From assembly GCA_003663415.1 (NCBI GenBank), contig QMZY01000033.1, positions 1-8,593 of the forward strand: a stretch of DNA of 8,593 bases. Direction: 5' to 3'. The translations under genes and the position numbers were made by a program. This DNA comes from Candidatus Aenigmatarchaeota archaeon (GTDB taxonomy: Archaea > Aenigmatarchaeota > Aenigmatarchaeia > QMZP01). Of the stretch, positions 1 through 4,334 are shown in pieces; the first letter of the stretch is position 1, and every line of letters starts with the position of its first letter. The notes under the pieces are model-generated. The model did no database searches and was not told the DNA's origin. It saw nothing but the letters and a program-made list of their open reading frames with translations.

Positions 1-2
1 AA

Positions 3-848
3 AAAATAGTAGATAAGTTAAAAGGTGAACTTTTTAAGAAGGATGTTTCGACTGAGAAAATAATAGAAGTGATGGAAAAGGTTATAAAAACGAGAAAAAA
101 GTATGATTCTTTGAGAGAATTTGTATACAGGGAAGAAAGTGTATTCGATGAGTATTACAGAATTTTCGTTGATAAGAGCGAGAAATATGAGAGAGGAGAC
201 GGACCTTGTGAATACGATTCATCATACTATAGACCTGAAACAGGGATTGTAAAAACATTCGAGAAAATTTTAAGAAATTTTAACATAAAAAGTAGCGAGA
301 TATTCTACGAGAAAAATTACATCGGAAAAAGAATTAACAGAAGTTTTTTAGAGAATTTAACAGAAATTAAACCGTTCAAAAGAACGAAAGAGATATTAGA
401 AATGAAGAGACCGAAAATAATAATTCTGCTTGATTGTTCAGGAAGTATGAAGGGAGAACCAGAAAAATTAGCAAAAGCGTTTATAGTTGCATGTTTAAGA
501 CAGATAGATTGTAAAGTGATAGCACACAATCAGTATTATCATATAGAAACAGATAATGAGCAAACGATAATAAAGTTGCCTATGACAGGGGACGAGTGGT
601 TTAATACAATAAACCCAAAAATGTATAAAACAGATATACTCGCAGTAATAACAGACATGAATATTTCCGACGAAGAAGCGATAGGATTAAGAAGATTTGG
701 AGAAGCGGTAAAAGCGGTAAGAAAGTATATCCTCTGTGTAAGGAATAACAGTAAACATGAAGAATTGAATGGGGTATATCGTAGAGTGTATATCGGGGAA
801 AAGGAAAAGTTTATAGATTTTGTTAAACGGCTTGTTTATCAGTTTTGA
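3..848 (+). CDS. VWA-domain (CoxE-like) protein, 5' end outside window
   Basis: The frame is open to the left edge, so the real start is probably outside the window; GTG at 69 is the first usual start codon inside it. The C-terminal half has a von Willebrand A fold. The metal-site (MIDAS) motif DCSGSMKG starts at base 432, preceded by the hydrophobic strand IIILL, and a later strand, LAVITDMN, carries the conserved Asp. The N-terminal part is charged and helical. Related archaeal VWA proteins usually work with a MoxR-type AAA+ ATPase, often encoded next door and here perhaps to the left, in complex assembly or remodelling. That role is inferred. There is no signal peptide or membrane segment in the visible part. 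The gene ends in a T-run and is followed at once by paired-arm site E1. The VWA fold is a firm call; the partner and job are not. Confidence 0.88.
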   Translation, partial: KIVDKLKGELFKKDVSTEKIIEVMEKVIKTRKKYDSLREFVYREESVFDEYYRIFVDKSEKYERGDGPCEYDSSYYRPETGIVKTFEKILRNFNIKSSEIFYEKNYIGKRINRSFLENLTEIKPFKRTKEILEMKRPKIIILLDCSGSMKGEPEKLAKAFIVACLRQIDCKVIAHNQYYHIETDNEQTIIKLPMTGDEWFNTINPKMYKTDILAVITDMNISDEEAIGLRRFGEAVKAVRKYILCVRNNSKHEELNGVYRRVYIGEKEKFIDFVKRLVYQF

Positions 849-860
849 TTTTTCTTTTTT
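849..860 (+). terminator. T-run terminator after the VWA gene
   Basis: Twelve bases directly after the stop codon are all T except one C. This is the usual form of an archaeal intrinsic terminator. The run leads into ATG and then the left arm of E1, an arrangement repeated after the next three genes. Confidence 0.55.
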
Positions 861-862
861 AT

Positions 863-893
863 GGGGGTTTCGGACACAAAACCTTAACCGTTC
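863..893 (+). repeat. Paired-arm site E1 (12-7-12)
   Basis: Left arm gggggtttcgga (863-874), core cacaaaa (875-881), right arm ccttaaccgttc (882-893). The right arm is the exact reverse complement of the left arm of E2. The left arm matches the reverse complement of the E2 right arm at 11 of 12 bases. E1 is therefore a hybrid site: one half belongs to the unit on its left, the other to the unit on its right. The shape, short inverted arms around a 6-8 bp asymmetric core, is that of tyrosine-recombinase crossover sites. No recombinase is encoded in the window. Confidence 0.8.
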
Positions 894-900
894 TGGTTGT

Positions 901-1065
901 ATGGAAGAAGTCCAAGATGTAACCCCTTTAGGAGGGAATTTATACATAGTGTCCTTTAAACCGTCTCCGATAGATGAAATTCTATTTGGCGGAAAATCCA
1001 AACCAATTTTTGTTAGAGCGAGAAATAAACAAGAAGCGATAAAGAAAGCACTCAAAAAGAGATAA
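901..1065 (+). CDS. Small hypothetical protein, cassette 1
   Basis: A 54-residue protein of unknown function. It has a beta-rich first half (NLYIVSFK, PIFVRA) and a basic helical end (QEAIKKALKKR). The start is ATG 901, chosen because it stands eight bases after the right arm of E1, in the same place as the starts of the next three genes. The frame is open further upstream, to TTG 820, but that reading would run through the terminator and E1. There is no Shine-Dalgarno site; instead the conserved tctggttgtATGg is present. The gene and its T-run are the whole content of the 223-bp unit between the E1 and E2 cores. I do not recognise the family. Confidence 0.7.
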   Translation: MEEVQDVTPLGGNLYIVSFKPSPIDEILFGGKSKPIFVRARNKQEAIKKALKKR

Positions 1066-1066
1066 A

Positions 1067-1083
1067 TCTTTTTTTCTCTTTTT
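1067..1083 (+). terminator. T-rich terminator, cassette 1
   Basis: A pyrimidine tract, nearly all T, directly after the stop codon of the 54-residue gene. It runs into ATG and the left arm of E2. It would make cassette 1 a single-gene transcription unit with its own stop signal. Confidence 0.55.
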
Positions 1084-1085
1084 AT

Positions 1086-1116
1086 GAACGGTTAAGGCAC
1101 AAAATCCGAAACCCTC
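1086..1116 (+). repeat. Paired-arm site E2 (12-7-12)
   Basis: Left arm gaacggttaagg (1086-1097), core cacaaaa (1098-1104), right arm tccgaaaccctc (1105-1116). The left arm is the perfect complement of the E1 right arm and the right arm the perfect complement of the E3 left arm. The core is identical to that of E1 and in the same orientation, although the two arms are swapped and inverted relative to E1. E2 is therefore not simply E1 inverted, since the core has kept its direction. Confidence 0.82.
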
Positions 1117-1124
1117 TGGTTTGA

Positions 1125-1733
1125 ATGGGAGCGAGAGGATATATTATAAAAGAAAATGAAGACGGTAGTTTTACAGCGGTATATGGACACTGGTTAGCGG
1201 ATAGATTGTATGAATTGGCAAGAGATGGCAAAGCAACGAAAGAGGAATTAGCAAAAAATTTAAACGAATGGTTCAAGGAATACATGGAACAGGAAAAGCG
1301 AAACGGTGATGGAGCATTAATATGTAAACTTGAAAACATGGAAGAGGTAAAGGAGTTTATTAATTTTAGAGATATATGCATAGAAGCGTATGCAATCCTT
1401 TTCAGAAATGGAAAGATTATAGTGTTTCTTACAGCGATAGCAAATCCATATTACGGCGTTTTCGGTGGAGTGAGAATAGAAGATTTTAGTCATGGATACA
1501 GGCTATACCATGCATTTCAAGAAGTGAAGAAATTACAAAGAATTATAGACATTTACGAGGCGTTAGAAAAAAGCGAGGAAGAGGCGAGACAAGAAATAAG
1601 CAGAGCGTATAGAAGGTTAAAATTACAAAACCGTTTAGATTGCGATGTTATAATAGCAGATAATTTGAAAAAAGCAATTGAAAACTATGAAACAGCACCG
1701 TTAAGAGATATTGCTGGTGTTCTTTATTTTTAA
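1125..1733 (+). CDS. Hypothetical protein, cassette 2
   Basis: A 202-residue protein of unknown function and the largest gene between paired-arm sites. It starts MGARGYIIKENEDGSFTAVY, which looks like an N-terminal beta hairpin. A helical stretch follows, then a beta segment (AYAILFRNGKIIVFLTAIANPYYG, about residues 86-109), then a long charged helix at about residues 134-170. There is no signal peptide, no clear membrane helix and no metal-binding cluster. Start ATG 1125 is eight bases after the right arm of E2 within tctggtttgaATGg, with no Shine-Dalgarno site. The stop is followed by a T-run and E3. Codon use is AT-rich and like its neighbours, with AGA as the main arginine codon. A phage- or plasmid-type accessory protein is possible, but I have no family match. 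Confidence 0.82.
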   Translation: MGARGYIIKENEDGSFTAVYGHWLADRLYELARDGKATKEELAKNLNEWFKEYMEQEKRNGDGALICKLENMEEVKEFINFRDICIEAYAILFRNGKIIVFLTAIANPYYGVFGGVRIEDFSHGYRLYHAFQEVKKLQRIIDIYEALEKSEEEARQEISRAYRRLKLQNRLDCDVIIADNLKKAIENYETAPLRDIAGVLYF

Positions 1734-1742
1734 TTTTCTTTT
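1734..1742 (+). terminator. Short T-run terminator, cassette 2
   Basis: A T-rich run of nine bases after the stop codon, again followed by ATG and the left arm of the next site (E3). Confidence 0.45.
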
Positions 1743-1744
1743 AT

Positions 1745-1775
1745 GAGGGTTTCGGACGCAAAACCTTGTCATCTC
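1745..1775 (+). repeat. Paired-arm site E3 (12-7-12)
   Basis: Left arm gagggtttcgga (1745-1756), core cgcaaaa (1757-1763), right arm ccttgtcatctc (1764-1775). The left arm is the exact complement of the E2 right arm and almost the same as the E1 left arm (one difference). The right arm is the exact complement of the E4 left arm. The core has one A-to-G change from E1 and E2. Confidence 0.82.
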
Positions 1776-1782
1776 TGATTGT

Positions 1783-1884
1783 ATGAAAGACGATGAAGTT
1801 ATCTTTAGATGCAACAAAAAATTAATAGAAGAATTTAGAGCAAAAAAAGGCGGTGCTGAAAGTTTGATGGTAGCGGATATTTAG
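1783..1884 (+). CDS. 33-residue protein, cassette 3
   Basis: A small reading frame, MKDDEVIFRCNKKLIEEF and on to ADI, filling the 165-bp unit between the E3 and E4 cores. The start ATG is seven bases after the right arm of E3 within tctgattgtATGa, the position used by the other cassettes, which is the main reason to accept such a short gene. A beta strand (EVIFRC) followed by a helix (KKLIEEFRAKK) resembles the start of a ribbon-helix-helix DNA-binding protein, but the second helix is missing or cut short. This could be a tiny regulator, an antitoxin remnant or chance. A long T-run follows the stop. Confidence 0.5.
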   Translation: MKDDEVIFRCNKKLIEEFRAKKGGAESLMVADI

Positions 1885-1907
1885 TTTTTCTTTTCTCTTT
1901 TCTTTTT
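1885..1907 (+). terminator. Long T-rich terminator, cassette 3
   Basis: Twenty-three bases of almost pure T with a few C, starting just after the stop codon of the 33-residue gene and ending in ATG plus the left arm of E4. It is the longest such tract in the array. Confidence 0.6.
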
Positions 1908-1909
1908 AT

Positions 1910-1940
1910 GAGATGACAAGGCACGAAACCTTACCGCCTC
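1910..1940 (+). repeat. Paired-arm site E4 (12-7-12)
   Basis: Left arm gagatgacaagg (1910-1921), core cacgaaa (1922-1928), right arm ccttaccgcctc (1929-1940). The left arm is the exact complement of the E3 right arm. The right arm pairs with the E5 left arm at 11 of 12 bases, and the single mismatch would be a G-U pair in RNA. Confidence 0.8.
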
Positions 1941-1948
1941 TGGTTTGG

Positions 1949-2143
1949 ATGGAGTCAGACGACATTTTACCCGAAATAAAAAGGAGAAACGACGCAACGG
2001 GATTAAAGTTTTACTATGAGATAAAGGAGAAACTCGAAAACGGTAGCAAACTAACAGACGAGGACTTCTTCAAACTGTTCTATCTCGGTATAATGTATGG
2101 AAAGGAAAAAAAGGTGGAAACCTTTGAACCGATTTTCGGGTGA
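1949..2143 (+). CDS. Small acidic hypothetical protein, cassette 4
   Basis: A 64-residue, mostly helical protein of unknown function (MESDDILPEIKRRNDATGLK to the C-terminal EPIFG). Start ATG 1949 is eight bases after the right arm of E4 within tctggtttggATGg. An in-frame ATG at 1913 lies inside the left arm of E4 and is not credible. There is no Shine-Dalgarno site. Unlike cassettes 1-3, the stop is not followed by a T-run. It overlaps a Shine-Dalgarno-like gggtgaa leading to another short frame at 2149. Confidence 0.72.
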   Translation: MESDDILPEIKRRNDATGLKFYYEIKEKLENGSKLTDEDFFKLFYLGIMYGKEKKVETFEPIFG

Positions 2144-2148
2144 AATCA

Positions 2149-2232
2149 TGAAGTTAAGCGAAATCTGTATAACTCATGTAAGGGATTTCGGAAATTTCAA
2201 AACAGAGATAAAAGTGTATCCGCTTTTATAAT
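2149..2232 (+). CDS. 27-residue frame, possibly a truncated gene
   Basis: The frame starts MKLSEICITHVRDFGNF and ends just before the solo insertion-sequence end at 2237. It has a fair ribosome binding site (gggtgaaatcATG) overlapping the stop of the 64-residue gene, unlike the cassette starts to its left. The fusion of its 3' end to the transposon scar suggests it is the first part of a longer gene cut short. No function can be given. Confidence 0.4.
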
Positions 2233-2236
2233 TTCC

Positions 2237-2276
2237 GTCGCAAGAAGACCACCTATTTTAATAGGTGGTAGTTCAC
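2237..2276 (+). mobile_element. Solo end hairpin of an IS200/IS605-type element
   Basis: A 40-bp scar made of three parts: gtcgcaagaagacc (the left-end head also found, inverted, at 7160-7173), one perfect hairpin ccacctattttaataggtgg (2249-2268), and tagttcac (the right-end tail, as in the element at 6944). The full element at 4579-5918 has nearly identical hairpins at both ends. Recombination or slippage between such hairpins would delete everything inside and leave exactly this. It lies flush against the left arm of E5, where the other sites have a T-run and ATG. Confidence 0.7.
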
Positions 2277-2307
2277 GAGGCGGTGAGGCACGAAACCTTA
2301 ATCCAGA
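2277..2307 (+). repeat. Paired-arm site E5 (12-7-12, last of the series)
   Basis: Left arm gaggcggtgagg (2277-2288), core cacgaaa (2289-2295), right arm ccttaatccaga (2296-2307). The left arm pairs with the E4 right arm at 11 of 12 bases. I find no downstream left arm with a core matching the right arm, so the regular chain ends here. The leader of the next gene also breaks the pattern: the tctggtttg-ATG motif is missing and a Shine-Dalgarno site is used instead. Confidence 0.72.
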
Positions 2308-2320
2308 AGAACGAGAAACT

Positions 2321-2331
2321 CCGTGATGGGT
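2321..2331 (+). repeat. Inverted repeat, left copy, around the coiled-coil gene
   Basis: ccgtgatgggt is perfectly complementary to acccatcacgg at 2913-2923, just past the stop codon of the gene in between. Weaker complementarity continues outward: aacgag and agaag on this side face ctcg and ttctt on the other. The gene is thus enclosed like the cassettes at 863-2307, but with a different arm and no CRCRAAA core on the right. Confidence 0.6.
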
Positions 2332-2344
2332 CTCGGTGAGCGAG

Positions 2345-2905
2345 ATGGCTGAAAGATGGGAAGGGGCGATAGGTTATCAAGGAATAGGCATCGACAGATT
2401 CGACGGCGAAACGCAGGAGTTGCTCAAGCAGGTGGTAAAGGAATACGAGGAACAGCATTTCAAGGAAAAAATCGCAAAAGCGGTTGAGAGGATGAAGAGG
2501 CACTTCCTCGAAAGAGGATACAGCGAGGAAGAGATTGAGGTGGTGAAGAACTACGGGGTTAATGTCGTGTATGACTTTGTGTCCGTTCACATAACCGTGT
2601 ATGTGAAGACACCGCACACATACGATTACGAAACCTACTGTGGCGATGTGTCGCTCGTGAGCAAGCACTTCAGGAAGGAGAGAAACGAAATAGGTCAGCG
2701 AATATTGGAAAGGGTGAGAAAATACAGAGAAGAGAGGAAAATGAGGGATTTGGAGCGTAGGATAGAAGAGTTGGAAGGTAGAATAGAAGAGTTGAAGGAG
2801 GAGAAGGCAAAACTAAAGGAAATTATTAGGAAACTCGCTTCAATTGCAGATTACGAAAACGAACTCTCGGAAGATGAGAAGGAAATCGTGAAGAGCATTT
2901 TGTAA
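2345..2905 (+). CDS. Coiled-coil hypothetical protein
   Basis: A 186-residue, highly charged protein. The first 110 residues look mixed alpha/beta, with a beta stretch VNVVYDFVSVHITVYV at about 71-86. From about residue 123 a long heptad-like helix, ERRIEELEGRIEELKEEKAK, predicts a coiled coil and so a dimer or bundle. Start ATG 2345 is preceded by tcggtgagcgag, a good Shine-Dalgarno site with four-base spacing. GTG 2336 in the same frame would sit inside that site. No enzyme motif is visible. Base composition is more balanced than in the AT-rich array to its left. A structural or DNA-associated accessory protein is possible, but the family is not recognised. Confidence 0.82.
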   Translation: MAERWEGAIGYQGIGIDRFDGETQELLKQVVKEYEEQHFKEKIAKAVERMKRHFLERGYSEEEIEVVKNYGVNVVYDFVSVHITVYVKTPHTYDYETYCGDVSLVSKHFRKERNEIGQRILERVRKYREERKMRDLERRIEELEGRIEELKEEKAKLKEIIRKLASIADYENELSEDEKEIVKSIL

Positions 2906-2912
2906 CTTTTTC

Positions 2913-2923
2913 ACCCATCACGG
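2913..2923 (+). repeat. Inverted repeat, right copy, around the coiled-coil gene
   Basis: acccatcacgg lies eight bases after the stop codon and pairs 11/11 with 2321-2331 in the gene's leader. In mRNA this would join the leader, just before the Shine-Dalgarno site, to the 3' untranslated region. Confidence 0.6.
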
Positions 2924-2924
2924 G

Positions 2925-2946
2925 GCTCGAATTCTTTAGAACGAGC
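2925..2946 (+). other. Small hairpin after the coiled-coil gene
   Basis: gctcg (2925-2929) pairs with cgagc (2942-2946), and the inner ttc/gaa closes a four-base loop after a two-base bulge. It follows directly on the inverted repeat and may protect or end the transcript. The intergenic stretch 2906-3046 holds only this, the hairpin at 2964-3019 and a T-rich loop. Confidence 0.4.
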
Positions 2947-2963
2947 GTTACCTGTTTTGTTTT

Positions 2964-3019
2964 TCGGCTTCGGCAATCTCCATCTTTTTTATTTTTTAGG
3001 TGGGGGTTGCCGAAGCCGT
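2964..3019 (+). terminator. Long hairpin with T-runs, probable terminator
   Basis: cggcttcggcaatctcc (2964-2980) pairs with gggggttgccgaagccg (3003-3019) over 17 bp, with two G-U pairs. The loop of about 22 bases is mostly T, and more T-runs follow on the 3' side. The right strand overlaps the first copy of the 24-bp direct repeat. It probably ends transcription from the left. It could also be an emptied or very small unit of the kind that encloses the neighbouring genes. Confidence 0.55.
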
Positions 3020-3031
3020 TTTTGGTTTTTT
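3008..3031 (+). repeat. 24-bp direct repeat, copy 1
   Basis: It begins tgccgaagccg and ends in gg plus six T. It is identical over all 24 bases to 3285-3308, with a 277-bp period. The two copies enclose one complete gene (3047-3283) and its ribosome binding site. Confidence 0.75.
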
Positions 3032-3046
3032 TAAATGGTGATTTAA

Positions 3047-3283
3047 ATGAAAGTAAAGGATTGGTTTTTAGAGTATGTATATCCAGAACCAGATTATTAT
3101 ATGTCAGTATTCAAAAATAGAAGAAAAGGAATTTTTGTAATGATAGGTCGAGAACCAGCAACAGGAAAATATGATGCGTGGGTAACAAACAAAGACGGTA
3201 ATGTAATAGAATGGGTAGCACAACTTACAACAATAGAAAATGCTATTAAAAAAGCGATTAATTGGATAAAAGAACATTCTTAA
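3047..3283 (+). CDS. Small hypothetical protein between direct repeats
   Basis: A 78-residue protein starting MKVKDWFLEYVYPEPDYYMS. It has a beta-hairpin core (GIFVMIGREPATGKYDAWVT, then NVIEWVAQL) and a C-terminal helix (TIENAIKKAINWIKEHS), which looks like a small single-domain alpha/beta fold. The start ATG follows ggtgatttaa, a strong Shine-Dalgarno site. The stop lies one base before the second 24-bp direct repeat. AT-rich codons (ATA, AGA) resemble the array at 863-2143 more than the genes just after it. The gene looks like a one-gene insert. Function unknown. Confidence 0.78.
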   Translation: MKVKDWFLEYVYPEPDYYMSVFKNRRKGIFVMIGREPATGKYDAWVTNKDGNVIEWVAQLTTIENAIKKAINWIKEHS

Positions 3284-3284
3284 A

Positions 3285-3308
3285 TGCCGAAGCCGTTTTT
3301 GGTTTTTT
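3285..3308 (+). repeat. 24-bp direct repeat, copy 2
   Basis: Identical to 3008-3031. Its right half, ccgtttttgg, can also pair with ccaaacgg at 3313-3320 to make a small hairpin over a T-rich loop. It may act as the terminator of the enclosed gene and part of the leader of the next. Confidence 0.75.
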
Positions 3309-3328
3309 ATCTCCAAACGGTGGTGGTT

Positions 3329-3523
3329 ATGACGAAAACCCTGTTGAAAATTTTGAAATTGTTGAGCGATTATGCAAGGGAGTTCGATGTAACATTCGTA
3401 ATAAACGGTAAGGTGGATGTCGGGAAGATAGCGAGGTTCTGCGGTAGCGAAATGCTTGAGTTCTGGGTGCTCGAAGATAAAACAGAGCATACTCCTGTAA
3501 CGCTGATAAGGGTGAGAAAGTAG
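3329..3523 (+). CDS. Small hypothetical protein
   Basis: A 64-residue protein with an N-terminal helix (MTKTLLKILKLLSDYAREFD), the strand VTFVINGK, the segment GKIARFCGSEMLEFWVLED, and an end strand TPVTLIRVRK. No motif that I recognise. Start ATG 3329 is chosen because cggtggtgg stands just upstream. An in-frame ATG at 3284 would lie in the direct repeat and overlap the previous stop. The stop codon overlaps the Shine-Dalgarno site of the next gene, so the two are probably translated together. Confidence 0.75.
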   Translation: MTKTLLKILKLLSDYAREFDVTFVINGKVDVGKIARFCGSEMLEFWVLEDKTEHTPVTLIRVRK

Positions 3524-3532
3524 GTGATTTCC

Positions 3533-3742
3533 GTGAAGTCAAACGTAGATTTGTCGATATGGGTAGCAGAACTTGTTAAATGTATTCAGAGATTGAGTCA
3601 TATTGCCAGAAAACTTGCTGATATAAGCGATAAAGAAATAGCGGAAAGATGCTTTGAATTAAGTGTATTTTCACTAAAGATAGAAAAAGAGATAGATGAA
3701 AGAGTTAAAGAACTGGTAAAAGAATTTACAAAAGAGGATTAA
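3533..3742 (+). CDS. Small helical hypothetical protein
   Basis: A 69-residue, almost entirely helical protein (IWVAELVKCIQRLSHIARKL, then EIAERCFELSVFSLKIEKEI), most likely a two-helix hairpin. The start is taken as GTG 3533, after taGGTGATttcc. The same leader, taggtgatttccGTGaa, precedes the next gene, which supports this choice over GTG 3524 within the Shine-Dalgarno site. It is more AT-rich than the flanking genes. Unknown function. Confidence 0.73.
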   Translation: MKSNVDLSIWVAELVKCIQRLSHIARKLADISDKEIAERCFELSVFSLKIEKEIDERVKELVKEFTKED

Positions 3743-3758
3743 TTTTTAGGTGATTTCC

Positions 3759-4088
3759 GTGAAAAAGTTTCTATGTCCTGAATGTAGGAAATTTGTCGAT
3801 GAGTTTTACGAGGGTTTCGACGAATACAGCGAGTGGGTGGTGAGACCTAAAGAAGATGGTAATGGTGCAGAGCATGTGGAGTGCATAGACCAGCAAACCA
3901 TACAGTTCGTGAGGAGTTTCTGCTGTGAGTGCGGGTTTGAAACATTTGAGTGGAGAGCAAGCGGTTTCATAGTGGAAGTGGACGAGGCGAAAAAAACGGT
4001 AACTCCCGTAGGTGGATATTGGAAAGAGCATTACGATGAGTTTGCTGAAATCGTTAAAGAACTCGGCTACACTCCGATAGGTGGTTAG
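3759..4088 (+). CDS. Zinc-ribbon hypothetical protein
   Basis: A 109-residue protein with two metal knuckles: CPEC at residues 6-9 and CCEC in the middle (about 55-58). Together they probably bind one zinc ion. Acidic and aromatic stretches lie between and after them. Start GTG 3759 follows ggtgatttcc, the same leader as the previous gene. The stop codon overlaps the next gene's ribosome binding site (ataggtggttag). Such ribbons occur in transcription, nucleic-acid binding and many viral accessory proteins. The sequence does not say which. Confidence 0.78.
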   Translation: MKKFLCPECRKFVDEFYEGFDEYSEWVVRPKEDGNGAEHVECIDQQTIQFVRSFCCECGFETFEWRASGFIVEVDEAKKTVTPVGGYWKEHYDEFAEIVKELGYTPIGG

Positions 4089-4089
4089 T

Positions 4090-4329
4090 ATGAAGTTTGT
4101 CTTATTTGAATTTTACGACCCTGAAACGGACGAAACATTTTATTACCTAATAGAAACGGGGGAAAAGGATAGAGAAAAGTTAAGAGAGATAAGGGACGAA
4201 ATTCAGGATGAATACGATAAGATATACAGCGATTTCGAGGATTACGAGGAAGTTTACGAGTGGCTCGACAAGAAGATAAAGGAATACATTCCTGATGCGA
4301 GACATATTGATTTCGTTTTTGTTGGATGA
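4090..4329 (+). CDS. Small acidic hypothetical protein
   Basis: A 79-residue acidic protein with an N-terminal strand pair (MKFVLFEFYD, ETFYYLIETG), a long charged helix (EKLREIRDEIQDEYDKIYSDF) and a closing strand HIDFVFVG. ATG 4090 follows aggtggttag. GTG 4081, also in frame, is inside the ribosome binding site. Its start resembles that of the next gene (MPKFVVLEIW), so the two may be distant relatives from a duplication. Function unknown. Confidence 0.75.
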   Translation: MKFVLFEFYDPETDETFYYLIETGEKDREKLREIRDEIQDEYDKIYSDFEDYEEVYEWLDKKIKEYIPDARHIDFVFVG

Positions 4330-4334
4330 TGAAA

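Noticed and set aside
820..900. Upstream extension of the 54-residue gene to TTG 820
   Set aside because: It would overlap the VWA gene, the T-run and site E1. ATG 901 matches the start position of the other cassette genes.
1913..1948. Upstream start of the 64-residue gene at ATG 1913
   Set aside because: This ATG lies in the left arm of E4 and the extra residues would be encoded by the site itself. ATG 1949 is in the conserved start context.
863..2307. CRISPR array
   Set aside because: The repeated sites are irregularly spaced, 165-659 bp apart, have only a 7-bp common core, and flank genes and not spacers.
863..2307. Classical integron attC sites
   Set aside because: No GTTRRRY/RYYYAAC boxes. 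The complementary arms are split across each gene instead of lying together in one site, and no IntI-like gene is visible.
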